A stretch of DNA of 64,000 nt, from the NCBI RefSeq assembly GCF_902499125.1, contig NZ_CABVPX010000014.1, positions 124,001 to 188,000 of the forward strand, read 5' to 3'. Position 1 is the stretch's first letter; the number at the start of each line of letters is the position of its first letter. The DNA is from Burkholderia arboris. Lineage in GTDB: Bacteria > Pseudomonadota > Gammaproteobacteria > Burkholderiales > Burkholderiaceae. A model generated the notes under the pieces. That model worked only from the letters and a program-made list of their open reading frames with translations, searched no databases and had not been told where the DNA came from. The position numbers and the translations under genes are program-made. Positions 16,906-24,725 of the stretch are shown piece after piece.

Positions 16906-17922
16906 ATGTCCACACCCGTGAACCGCCAGCTGCTGCTGAAGACGCGCCCCGAAGGGCGGGTCGGCCGCGAACACTTTTCGCTCGTCGAGACGCCGGTGCC
17001 GGCGCTCGCGGACGGCGAGGTGCTCGTGCGCGTGCTGTACCTGTCGATGGACCCGACCAACCGCGTGTGGATGAGCGACGTGCCGCAGTACCTGCCGCCC
17101 GTCGCGATCGGCGACGTGATGCGCGCGCTCGGCATCGGACGCGTGGTCGCATCGCGCCATGCGGGTTTCGCGGAAGGCGATCTCGTGCAGGGGCTCGTCG
17201 GCTGGCAGGACTATGCGGTCGTGCCGGCCGGACAGGTCGCGCAGCTCGTGAAGCTGCCCGCGCAGTCGGGCCTGCCGCTGCCGACGTTGCTCGGCGCGTG
17301 CGGGATGAGCGGGCTGACCGCGTACTACGGACTGACCGACATCACACCGGTGCAGCCGGGCGAAACGCTCGTCGTGTCGGCGGCGGCCGGATCGGTCGGC
17401 TCGATCGCCGGGCAGATCGGCAAGATCCACGGCGCACGGGTGGTCGGCATCGCGGGCGGCGCGGACAAGTGCCGCTACCTGACCGAGACGCTCGGCTTCG
17501 ACGCGGCCGTCGACTACAAGGCCGACGATTTCCGTCAGCAACTGAAGGCGGCCACCCCCGACGGCGTGCACGTGAACTTCGAGAACGTTGGCGGCGAGGT
17601 GATGCGTGCGGTGCTGTCGCGGATGGTGATCGGCGGGCGCGTCGCGCTGTGCGGCGTGATCTCGAACTACAACAGCGGCCGCGCGGCCGACGACTTCGGC
17701 GCGCTGATCTCGAAGCGGCTGACGATGCGCGGCTTCCTGATCCTCGACTACCGCAAGAGCCGCGAAGCCGTGCAGACGCTTTCCGGCTGGCTGCGCGACG
17801 GCCGGCTCAAGGCCGAGGAAACCGTCGCCGACGGCCTCGAAAATGCACCCGTCGTGCTGAATCGCCTGTTCGATGGCGACCACCGCGGCAAGCTCGTGCT
17901 GCGTGTCGATCCGGATGCGTGA
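16906..17922 (+). CDS. NADPH-dependent MDR oxidoreductase (CurA/leukotriene B4 dehydrogenase type)
   Basis: A 338-residue medium-chain reductase without the structural zinc cysteines, like CurA and 2-alkenal reductases, which reduce alpha,beta-unsaturated ketones with NADPH. Landmarks are LYLSMDPTNRVWM near the N-terminus, LGACGMSGLTAYYGL, the nucleotide-binding AAAGSVGSIAGQIGK, and YNSGRAADDFG. GGAGG stands nine bases before the ATG. It is likely co-transcribed with the SDR gene, suggesting joint processing of one carbonyl substrate; this is inference from the spacing. Confidence 0.85.
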   Translation: MSTPVNRQLLLKTRPEGRVGREHFSLVETPVPALADGEVLVRVLYLSMDPTNRVWMSDVPQYLPPVAIGDVMRALGIGRVVASRHAGFAEGDLVQGLVGWQDYAVVPAGQVAQLVKLPAQSGLPLPTLLGACGMSGLTAYYGLTDITPVQPGETLVVSAAAGSVGSIAGQIGKIHGARVVGIAGGADKCRYLTETLGFDAAVDYKADDFRQQLKAATPDGVHVNFENVGGEVMRAVLSRMVIGGRVALCGVISNYNSGRAADDFGALISKRLTMRGFLILDYRKSREAVQTLSGWLRDGRLKAEETVADGLENAPVVLNRLFDGDHRGKLVLRVDPDA

Positions 17923-18052
17923 CGGGCATGCCACACCGGTCGCGGGTTGCCGCGCGGTCGTGTCGGCGGCAGTGAGTACGATCCAGCGGGCTGCAATTTA
18001 GGACTTGTCCCATATATTGTCCGGGGCGCTCTCCCTACAGTGATTGCCAGCA

Positions 18053-18091
18053 AACAGGCGGTGTGACCGATGCGTCACGCCGCCTGTTTTT
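18053..18091 (+). terminator. Strong intrinsic terminator
   Basis: AACAGGCGG (18053-18061) pairs with CCGCCTGTT (18080-18088), extended inward by TGTGAC with GTCACG, and is followed by further T residues to 18091. The stem is almost perfect over 15 pairs. It lies 131 bases after the MDR gene and 28 bases before the next start, so it may end the oxidoreductase operon or act as an attenuator for the downstream gene. Confidence 0.8.
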
Positions 18092-18118
18092 CTGGTGTTG
18101 CGACACAGGAGGGCGAGC

Positions 18119-18640
18119 ATGCGAAACAAGGCGAAGCGGGCGGCACCGGTAACGGCAGACGTACGTGAGCGGGCGAGGCGGTGCGCAGATGCCGTGTGGA
18201 CGGCAGCATTCGGACTCGGTGCGGTGCTGGCGATGCCGAATGCGATGGCGGCCGGACCGGCCGCGTCGGACGGCGTCGTACGGTTCACCGGCGCACTTGT
18301 CGATCGCTACGACGTGACACTCGATGCGCCGTCGGTCGCACGCCGTGACGCACCGGAGGGGGCCGGCAGCAATGCGACGGCCACGCTCCGGTTCGATGCG
18401 CATGGCCGGCGCTTGCCGGGTGCGCAGGTGACGCTGGTCGGGGCCGATGGTGTGCCGTTCGCGCCGGATGCCGGCGCGGGCATGCAGGCAACGTGGCGCG
18501 ATGCGCGCGACGGGCGAAGCGTGCCGCTGGCGTCGGGCCGTGCCCATCGCGTGGGTCCGCATGGCGGCGTGATGACGGTTGCCGCGGATGAAGCAACGGG
18601 CGCCGTGGCGCCCGTCGTGATCAACATTCGTCATCCCTGA
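18119..18640 (+). CDS. Exported protein of unknown function, pilin-like start
   Basis: A 173-residue protein I do not recognise with certainty. The N-terminus is long and basic, followed by a hydrophobic stretch (WTAAFGLGAVLAMPNAMA) that looks like a signal peptide ending AMA. The mature start GVVRFTGALVDRYDV resembles the opening strand of type 1 fimbrial subunits, but the cysteine pair of pilins is missing. AGGAGGG lies before the ATG at 18119. A strong hairpin and a repeated TTGTCC (18005 and 18017) lie upstream. A periplasmic or fimbria-related role is a guess. Confidence 0.55.
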   Translation: MRNKAKRAAPVTADVRERARRCADAVWTAAFGLGAVLAMPNAMAAGPAASDGVVRFTGALVDRYDVTLDAPSVARRDAPEGAGSNATATLRFDAHGRRLPGAQVTLVGADGVPFAPDAGAGMQATWRDARDGRSVPLASGRAHRVGPHGGVMTVAADEATGAVAPVVINIRHP

Positions 18641-18706
18641 CCGGCGATTGCCGCAGGTGTGCGGATTGCCGTCGGCCGGTGGCGCGGCACGCGGCCGCGC
18701 GGTGCG

Positions 18707-19759
18707 TCATTCGCCCTGTTCGGAGCGTGCGTAGATGTCCCAGCTCGCCATGAAGAGCGCTGCGACGAGCGGCCCGATCACGAAGCCGTTGATGCCGAAC
18801 AGCGCCATCCCGCCGAGCGTCGAGATCAGCACGACCCAGTCGGGCATCTTCGTGTCCTTGCCGACGAGGATCGGGCGCAGCAGGTTGTCGACGAGGCCGA
18901 TCACGCCGACGCAGAACGCGACGAGGATCACGCATTTCCAGACCGCGCCGATCATCAGGAAGTAGAGCGCGGCCGGCACCCACACGAGGCTCGCACCGAT
19001 CGCGGGGAGCAGCGACAGGAACGCCATCAGCGCACCCCACAGCACGACGCCCTCGATCCCGAGGATCCAGAAGATCAGGGCGCCGAGCGCACCCTGCACG
19101 AGCGCGACCGCGATGTTGCCCTTCACGGTCGCGCGTACGACCGTCGTGAATTTCGCGAGCAGCAGGTTCTTGTGTTCTTCGTCGAGCGGTATTGCGCGAC
19201 GTACGCGGCGGCCGATCTCGCCGCCGTCGCGCAGCAGGAAGAACACCATGTACAGCATCACGCCGAAGCTCACGACGAACTGGAACGTGTTCTGGCCGAT
19301 GCTGAGCGCCTGGGTGGCCGCGAACTGGCTGATCTGCGCGGCGCCGTCGGTCAGCTTCTTCTGGATGCCCGGGATGTTGGTCAGCCCGTACTTCTGCAGC
19401 AGGTGCTGGATCGACGACGGCAGCGCGTGAATGATGTCCTGGAAGTATTGCGAATAGTTCGGCTGCGCGGTCTTGATTTCCTGGTACACGTACGCGATTT
19501 CCTGCACGAGCGTCGCCGCGACGAACACGAGCGGCAGGATCACGATCAGGATGATCACCGACATCGTCACGAGCGCGGCCAGGTTGCGCCGCTTGCCGAA
19601 GCGCGCGGCGAGCCAGCGCTGCACGGGCTGGAACAGGATCGCGAGAATGGTGCCCCAGAACACCGCGCCGGAGAACGGCGCGAGGATCCAGCAGAGTCCG
19701 ACGGTGACCGCGGCCAGCAGGAAATAGAAGAATTTTTGGTGATCGTGTCCGCTTTCCAT
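18707..19759 (-). CDS. AI-2E family transporter (permease)
   Basis: A 350-residue inner-membrane protein of the AI-2E/PerM family. It has hydrophobic helices at the N-terminus (FYFLLAAVTVGLCWILAPF), a long central amphipathic part, and C-terminal helices around FLSLLPAIGASLVWVPAAL and DNLLRPILVGKDTKMPDW. The last of these is the most recognisable segment of the family. Members include the autoinducer-2 exporter TqsA and sodium/proton antiporters, so the substrate is open. The gene is monocistronic on the minus strand. Confidence 0.82.
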   Translation of the reverse strand: MESGHDHQKFFYFLLAAVTVGLCWILAPFSGAVFWGTILAILFQPVQRWLAARFGKRRNLAALVTMSVIILIVILPLVFVAATLVQEIAYVYQEIKTAQPNYSQYFQDIIHALPSSIQHLLQKYGLTNIPGIQKKLTDGAAQISQFAATQALSIGQNTFQFVVSFGVMLYMVFFLLRDGGEIGRRVRRAIPLDEEHKNLLLAKFTTVVRATVKGNIAVALVQGALGALIFWILGIEGVVLWGALMAFLSLLPAIGASLVWVPAALYFLMIGAVWKCVILVAFCVGVIGLVDNLLRPILVGKDTKMPDWVVLISTLGGMALFGINGFVIGPLVAALFMASWDIYARSEQGE

Positions 19760-19930
19760 GGATGGCGTTCGCGCAGATTGTTGCTTCGTTTGATTGAATT
19801 GCGTTGCCCGGGGCGCGATCGGCTCGCAAACGTCACGGGTTCGCGGCGGTACGCGGCGTGGGGCGGCCCGAACGGGAGTATGCCCGCAAAGGCCCCGCCA
19901 TCATAGCCGCTGCGTGTGACCCATGCGAAA

Positions 19931-19952
19931 ACGCCGCGGCCGGGGCCGCGGC
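19931..19952 (-). terminator. Likely terminator of the SYLF lipoprotein gene
   Basis: On the minus strand GCCGCGGCC pairs with GGCCGCGGC and is followed by GTTTTCG. It begins about 44 bases after the stop of the lipoprotein gene. The T tract is short, so termination may be partial. Confidence 0.5.
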
Positions 19953-19995
19953 GCTGCCGGGAAGCGGGCGCGGCGCACAGCCGCGCGCCGCATCG

Positions 19996-20580
19996 TCAGA
20001 TGTTGAGCTTCGTGACCTTGGTGCCGTTCACCGACAGGTCGCCCATCAGGCCGGCGTTGGTCAGGACAAGCACCTCGACCGGGGCGGTGGCCGTGGTGGT
20101 GTCGACCGCGCCGTTCGCGCCGACCTTCACGACCGCGACCGATGCGTCGGCGCCGGCAGCCCAGCCTTCGGACTTGCGGAACGCGTCGAGCGCATCCTGC
20201 GTCATGAACAGGAACACGATCGCCTTCGATTGCGCGCCGGCCTGCAGGCCGACCGACAGCGACGACGTGTTGTAGTAGCCGACGGTGCTGCCGCCGACGC
20301 GCAGCGCGCCATTGCCGGACTGGCCGCCGACGATGAAGCCGGCCTGCAGCACGTTCGGGAACACGAGCGTGCCGCGCGATTTCGCGACGAGCTCACGCGA
20401 ACCCGGCACCGTCGAATAGAGGCGCGACAGCGTGGCGTTCACGCTGGCGTCGATCGACTGGCGCTTCGACGCGCTGGTCGATGCGTTCTCGGGTTTGTCG
20501 GGCGTGGTCGTACAGCCGGCGAGCGCGAGGCTGCCGAGCATCACGGCAGCGGCGGCTTTCATGGCGAGGGATTTCTGCAT
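19996..20580 (-). CDS. SYLF-domain lipoprotein (BPSL1445 type)
   Basis: A 194-residue lipoprotein. The signal peptide ends LALAGC with the lipidated Cys at residue 23. The SYLF (Ysc84) domain follows, with AKSRGTLVFPNVLQAGFIVGG and YYNTSSLSVGLQAGAQSKAI, and ends NGTKVTKLNI. This matches the Burkholderia lipoprotein known as BPSL1445 in B. pseudomallei; SYLF domains bind lipids in eukaryotes, while the bacterial role is unclear. AAGGAG precedes the ATG. It shares orientation with the DUF883 gene 64 bases upstream. Confidence 0.85.
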   Translation of the reverse strand: MQKSLAMKAAAAVMLGSLALAGCTTTPDKPENASTSASKRQSIDASVNATLSRLYSTVPGSRELVAKSRGTLVFPNVLQAGFIVGGQSGNGALRVGGSTVGYYNTSSLSVGLQAGAQSKAIVFLFMTQDALDAFRKSEGWAAGADASVAVVKVGANGAVDTTTATAPVEVLVLTNAGLMGDLSVNGTKVTKLNI

Positions 20581-20644
20581 GGCGGTTCTCCTTCGTTGTC
20601 TGATTGAGGACGGACGGTGCGGGCAGCGGGGCGGCCGGCCCCGT

Positions 20645-21031
20645 TCAACGGCGGGAAAGGAGCAGGCCCGCAACGAACGCGAGGCCCGCGACGACGCCGG
20701 CGGTTTGCCAGGGGTTGTCGTGCACGGCCTGCGATACGCGTTCGGCCGAATCGCGCAGCCGGGCGGCCGCGCTGCCCGACGCGTAGTCGAGCGCGCTGCG
20801 CGCTTCATCGAGCCGGGATTGCACTCGCTTGCGCAGGGCGGCGATATCACCATCGCCATCGTTTTTCAGCAGATCTTCCAGTTCGTCGACCAGCCCGCGC
20901 AGATCGTCGGTCACGTCGGCATGCAGGTCGCGGGCGGCCGAGCGCGTCGTGCGCCCCACGCGCCGGCCGGTGCGACGGATGTCGGACAGGCCGCGGTCCA
21001 GCTTGTGTTCGATCGAGTCGGTAAGCGCCAT
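20645..21031 (-). CDS. DUF883 (ElaB/YqjD-like) membrane-anchored protein
   Basis: A 128-residue protein of the DUF883 family. A long amphipathic helical region (about 1-95) with VDELEDLLKNDGDGDIAALR is followed by VHDNPWQTAGVVAGLAFVAGLLLSRR, the single C-terminal membrane helix typical of E. coli ElaB and YqjD. Those proteins bind ribosomes and sit in the inner membrane in stationary phase; whether that holds here is unknown. Start at 21031 is supported by GGAGG nine bases upstream. The 285 bases upstream are AT-richer than average and probably hold its promoter. Confidence 0.8.
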   Translation of the reverse strand: MALTDSIEHKLDRGLSDIRRTGRRVGRTTRSAARDLHADVTDDLRGLVDELEDLLKNDGDGDIAALRKRVQSRLDEARSALDYASGSAAARLRDSAERVSQAVHDNPWQTAGVVAGLAFVAGLLLSRR

Positions 21032-21316
21032 GGTGTTTATCCTCCATTGATTCAAGGCAAGTTTGAAGATAAGACGAATCCCAGCAACTAATGTGATTCA
21101 CTTGACCCGATTGAGTTTCGAGACAATTTTTCAATTTGTCGGCAGGATCGCCGCGAAGCCCCGTCGCGCGGGGCCGTGCGGCGGTTGAAAAAATTTCCCG
21201 ATCGGGCGAAACGCGTACAACGGCCGGTGGTGCGAAGTGAATGTCCGGTAAATATGGCGTCGCCAGGGGTTTCAGGTAAATAGTGCCGTTGCAGGCGATG
21301 TGCTGATGCAAATGCA

Positions 21317-23164
21317 CTAATCCACGGTGTATCGGCGAGCAGGGTTCGTGCCCGCGGCCGGTGCCGGGCCGCTGTCGCCCGGCGCAATGTCGATGACGAT
21401 GGGATCGTGGTCCGACGAGCGGTATGCGTCGGGTGCGTAATAGGACAGCCGGTGCGCGGCCGTTTTGTAATCGGGCACCGGTTGCAGTGCAGCCGGTTCA
21501 TCGGCATTGATGTGCCAGACATGCACGGCTTTGACACGCGCGGCGAGCGGTGGCGTGGCAAGCGCATGGTCGAGATTGCCGGCTTCACCGCGAAATACGT
21601 AGCTGTACGCAGCATCGCCGACGAAGCGGGCAACCAGGTTCGTGTAGCCGCGCGCTTCGAGCGTGCGGATCGGGTCTTCCTTCGCATAACTGTTCAGATC
21701 GCCGATCAGCAGCACGCCGTCGGCCGCGGCGCCCGTCGGAGACGTGGCGAGCCAGTCGGCGACACGCGCGGCTGCCCGCGTGCGCGCCGCATTCCAGCAG
21801 CCCTGGCCGTCGGACTGGTCGAGGTCGGCCCCCTCCGCGCGAGGACAGTTCTTCGACTTCAGGTGATTGACCGCGACCGTGAGCGCACGCGTGCCGCCGA
21901 TGCGCCGGAACGTCTGCGCGAGCGGAGGGCGGTGCCGGCCGCCGAGTGCGACGGTGGCGGGGCGCCCGACCGGTTCGACCGCGCGGCTGTCATACAGCAG
22001 CGCGACCGCGATCGCATCGCGCCCGAGCCGCGCGGTGCCGGGATCGACCGCGCGCCAGCCGTCGCCGAGTTGCGCGGCGAGACGCTGCACGGCGCTTGCG
22101 TCGCCGTAGCCGTTGTTCGCGATTTCCATCAGCCCGATCACGTCGGCGCGCAGTGCGCGCAAGGCTGCGACGATCTTCGCCTCCTGTCGGGCGAACGCGG
22201 CGGGTGTTTTCGCGCCGCGGCTGGTCGGTGCGCCGAATCCGCCGCCGTGGCCGTCGCCGTTGAAATAGTTGAACACGTTGAACGATGCGATGCGCACGTC
22301 GGCATCGGGATGCCGGGCCAGTGCCGCGGCACGCGGGTTCGCGGCGGCATCGAACCTGGGCGTCTTGCCGGTAACCGGTTGCAGCCGCCACGTGCCGAAG
22401 CGCAGCTCGAGCACGCCTTCGACGCCGCGCACCGTGTAGCCCGCGCGTAGCGTGTTGGCGGCGCTCAGCGCGGGCGGCGGAAAGCGGACGGTCGCAGGGT
22501 GCGGGCGGAGCGAACCGTCGTCCAGCACGATGCGGTTGAGTGCATTGGCCGCTGCATGCACGGCCGCTTCGGCGGGTGGCGCGACGTGGGTCGGCGTGCG
22601 CAGCCGGCCGTTGCTGAGCACGACGCTGCCGTAGCGGCCGAGTTCGTAGGTATCGCTGACCGTCAGCGTTTGCGGCAGGCGCACGCGCATGGCTTCGTGC
22701 GCGGCCGGTACGGCCGGCGAGGCGAACGGCAGCGTGAGCGTTGCCGGGGTGACCGTCTGCCCGCGCGCGCAGACGGCGATGCCGCCCGACAGCGTGAATT
22801 GCGTGCGGCCGTATCGCTCGTCGACCTTGCCGGTGAGATGCACGAGATCGCCTGCCTTTGCGCGCGCGCCCGGCGCATACACGAACAGGCCCTCCGGGAC
22901 GCCCGGCCTGCGCTGCCGCTGCGCGTCGGCCTGCTGGACGAAGAAGCCGCCGAGGCCGTCGGCGCTGCCGAACGCCGCGGTGACGACCGCTTCGATCGAG
23001 GTCGTCTGCCCGGCCAGCGGCGACGGGCCGCTGGCGCGGCGGATCTCGGCAATCGCCGTGGTTGCGCCGCCGCAGCCCGCGCTGACCGGCAGCGCGGCGG
23101 CCGCCGGCCCGGTAAGGAGGGCAAGCGGCAACGCAGTGGCAAGCAGCGGAAGCAGGCGTGACAT
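21317..23164 (-). CDS. ExeM/NucH-type extracellular endonuclease
   Basis: A 615-residue secreted nuclease. The signal peptide covers MSRLLPLLATALPLALLTGPAAA. An OB-fold-like region follows (HLTGKVDERYGRTQFTL), then an endonuclease/exonuclease/phosphatase domain with IASFNVFNYF, GLMEIANNGYG, AVNHLKSK, GDLNSYAKEDP and SSDHDPIVIDI, the usual metal and catalytic motifs. The Shewanella ExeM group degrades extracellular DNA and limits biofilm, which is of interest near an exopolysaccharide locus. No C-terminal anchor such as a rhombosortase signal is seen. The divergent YciI gene begins 208 bases away. Confidence 0.85.
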   Translation of the reverse strand: MSRLLPLLATALPLALLTGPAAAALPVSAGCGGATTAIAEIRRASGPSPLAGQTTSIEAVVTAAFGSADGLGGFFVQQADAQRQRRPGVPEGLFVYAPGARAKAGDLVHLTGKVDERYGRTQFTLSGGIAVCARGQTVTPATLTLPFASPAVPAAHEAMRVRLPQTLTVSDTYELGRYGSVVLSNGRLRTPTHVAPPAEAAVHAAANALNRIVLDDGSLRPHPATVRFPPPALSAANTLRAGYTVRGVEGVLELRFGTWRLQPVTGKTPRFDAAANPRAAALARHPDADVRIASFNVFNYFNGDGHGGGFGAPTSRGAKTPAAFARQEAKIVAALRALRADVIGLMEIANNGYGDASAVQRLAAQLGDGWRAVDPGTARLGRDAIAVALLYDSRAVEPVGRPATVALGGRHRPPLAQTFRRIGGTRALTVAVNHLKSKNCPRAEGADLDQSDGQGCWNAARTRAAARVADWLATSPTGAAADGVLLIGDLNSYAKEDPIRTLEARGYTNLVARFVGDAAYSYVFRGEAGNLDHALATPPLAARVKAVHVWHINADEPAALQPVPDYKTAAHRLSYYAPDAYRSSDHDPIVIDIAPGDSGPAPAAGTNPARRYTVD

Positions 23165-23371
23165 GGGGCGGTCCACAGGAAGACAATTCGACGGTTCGGG
23201 CTCGCATCTTGAAGGCAAAATGTCAGGCTGCGGTCGAATTGGCCATCCGGCCAGTGTCGTTCGGCCAACGATGCCGGCAAGCCGCACCGCGGCTGGTACG
23301 CTCTCGCGTCGGGTGTCGCAGGCCGGGCGCCTGGTGAGTGCCGCCGCACCCCGTTCCCACAGGAGAAATCC

Positions 23372-23725
23372 ATGTCTTACATGCTGTTGATTGTCGAACC
23401 GACCGAACAGCGCGCCGAGCGCACGCTCGACGAAGGTCAGGCGCTCTATGCGCGGATGGTCGATTTCGCCGAGTCGCTGAAGGCGCGCGGCGTGCTGCGC
23501 GGCGTCGAGTCGCTGGAGCGTTCCGAGCGCGGCACGCGCGTGCAGGTGCGCGACGGCGAGACGCGTTTGCTCGACGGTCCGTTCGCGGAGGCAAAGGAAA
23601 TGGTCGGTGGCTTCTTCCTCGTCGACGTCGACACGCGCGAAGAAGCGATCGAGATCGCGCGTCAGTGCCCGGCCGCGCAATGGTGCACGGTCGAGGTTCG
23701 CGCGGTGGGGCCGTGCTTTCTGTGA
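23372..23725 (+). CDS. DGPF/YciI-family protein, first copy
   Basis: A 117-residue YciI-like protein. The family motif appears as LLDGPFAEAKEMVGGFFLV, with the typical opening MSYMLLIVEP and closing WCTVEVRAVGPC. DGPF proteins share a ferredoxin-like fold and no settled function. They are known partners of ECF42 sigma factors, and such a factor is encoded 1 kb downstream. AGGAG precedes the ATG. The 125-base gap to the next gene holds a separate promoter motif, so this copy may have its own transcript. Confidence 0.85.
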   Translation: MSYMLLIVEPTEQRAERTLDEGQALYARMVDFAESLKARGVLRGVESLERSERGTRVQVRDGETRLLDGPFAEAKEMVGGFFLVDVDTREEAIEIARQCPAAQWCTVEVRAVGPCFL

Positions 23726-23765
23726 GTGTCGCGGCTCGGTATTTACCCTGATTTGTCGTGGCGCG

Positions 23766-23792
23766 TGTCGAATCGGCGGTCTTCCGTCCGTC
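23766..23792 (+). promoter_or_regulatory. Candidate ECF42-dependent promoter
   Basis: TGTCGA (23766-23771) is followed 17 bases later by CGTC (23789-23792). The ECF42 promoter reported in Streptomyces has TGTCGA at -35 and CGA/TC at -10, so the match is good. It would start transcription near 23800, upstream of the second DGPF gene, the VOC gene and the sigma gene itself, giving positive autoregulation. Overlapping CGTC copies at 23785 and 23792 leave the exact -10 open. Confidence 0.5.
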
Positions 23793-23850
23793 GTCCGGAT
23801 AAGGCCCCGATGAACGGGCGCTGCCTTCCATCGACGACAAGGAGTGAACG

Positions 23851-24270
23851 ATGCGATTCATGATCATGATCCGGGCGAACGCCGTCAGCGAATCCGACGC
23901 GTTGCCGGACAACCGGCTGGTCGAAGCCATGACCGTCTATCACGAGGAACTGGCCAAGGCCGGCGTGCTGCTCGACGCGAACGGGCTGCGGCCGAGCGCG
24001 CGCGGCTGGCGCGTGCGCTACACGGGCGGCAAGGGCACCGTGGTCGACGGCCCGTTCGCCGAAACGAAGGAACTGATCGCCGGCTATACGCTGATCCAGG
24101 TGCGTTCGCGTGACGAAGCGCTCGAGTGGACGCGGCGGTTCCCCGCGCCGTTCGGCGCCGAGATGGATTGCGAGATCGAGGTGCGTCCGCTGTTCGAGCT
24201 CGACGACCTCACGCCGAGCGACGCGGTCGAGCGGTTCCGCGACCTCCACGTCGGCCGCACCAACGCGTGA
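23851..24270 (+). CDS. DGPF/YciI-family protein, second copy
   Basis: A 139-residue DGPF protein distinct from the first copy. It opens MRFMIMIRAN and carries VVDGPFAETKELIAGYTLIQV and EIEVRPLFELDD, with a C-terminal extension of about 20 residues. AAGGAG stands before the ATG. It begins a tight run with the VOC and sigma-factor genes (38-base gap, then 4-base overlap), so these three are surely one operon. The role is unknown; the genomic pairing with ECF42 sigma factors is well known. Confidence 0.85.
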   Translation: MRFMIMIRANAVSESDALPDNRLVEAMTVYHEELAKAGVLLDANGLRPSARGWRVRYTGGKGTVVDGPFAETKELIAGYTLIQVRSRDEALEWTRRFPAPFGAEMDCEIEVRPLFELDDLTPSDAVERFRDLHVGRTNA

Positions 24271-24308
24271 ATGCCCACCTGAATCCAACCTCACCGGGAG
24301 CACCCGTC

Positions 24309-24725
24309 ATGCACAAGATGGTTTTCATCAATTTGCCCGTGGCCGACCTGCCGCGCTCGAAGGCGTTCTACCAGGCGCTGGGCTTTGAGGTCGTGCCCGA
24401 ATACACCAACGACCAGGCAGCCTGCATCAAGATCAGCGACACGATCTTCGCGATGCTGCTCGTGCGGCCGTTTTTCCAGTCCTTTACCGGCAAGACCATC
24501 ATCGATCCGGCGACGCAGGTGCAGGTGCTGTCGTGCCTGTCATGCGAAAGCCGCGCCGAGGTCGACGCGATCGTCGCGAAGGCGCTGGCGGCCGGCGGGT
24601 CCGCGCCGCAAGCGCCGCGCGAGTATCCGAACATGTACGGCCACGGGTTCGACGATCCGGACGGCCACGCATGGGAGCTGATGGCCATGCCGCTGGATGC
24701 GTCCGCCCAGGGGCACGCGTCGTGA
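24309..24725 (+). CDS. VOC-family (glyoxalase/bleomycin-resistance fold) protein
   Basis: A 138-residue vicinal-oxygen-chelate protein with the usual two beta-alpha-beta-beta-beta halves: MVFINLPVADLPRSKAFYQALGF at the start and GHGFDDPDGHAWELMAM at the end, the last with metal-ligand type His and Glu. The branch resembles YaeR/PhnB-like proteins often annotated as lactoylglutathione lyase relatives. The substrate is unknown. Its stop overlaps the GTG start of the sigma gene (GTGA at 24722-24725). Confidence 0.8.
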   Translation: MHKMVFINLPVADLPRSKAFYQALGFEVVPEYTNDQAACIKISDTIFAMLLVRPFFQSFTGKTIIDPATQVQVLSCLSCESRAEVDAIVAKALAAGGSAPQAPREYPNMYGHGFDDPDGHAWELMAMPLDASAQGHAS

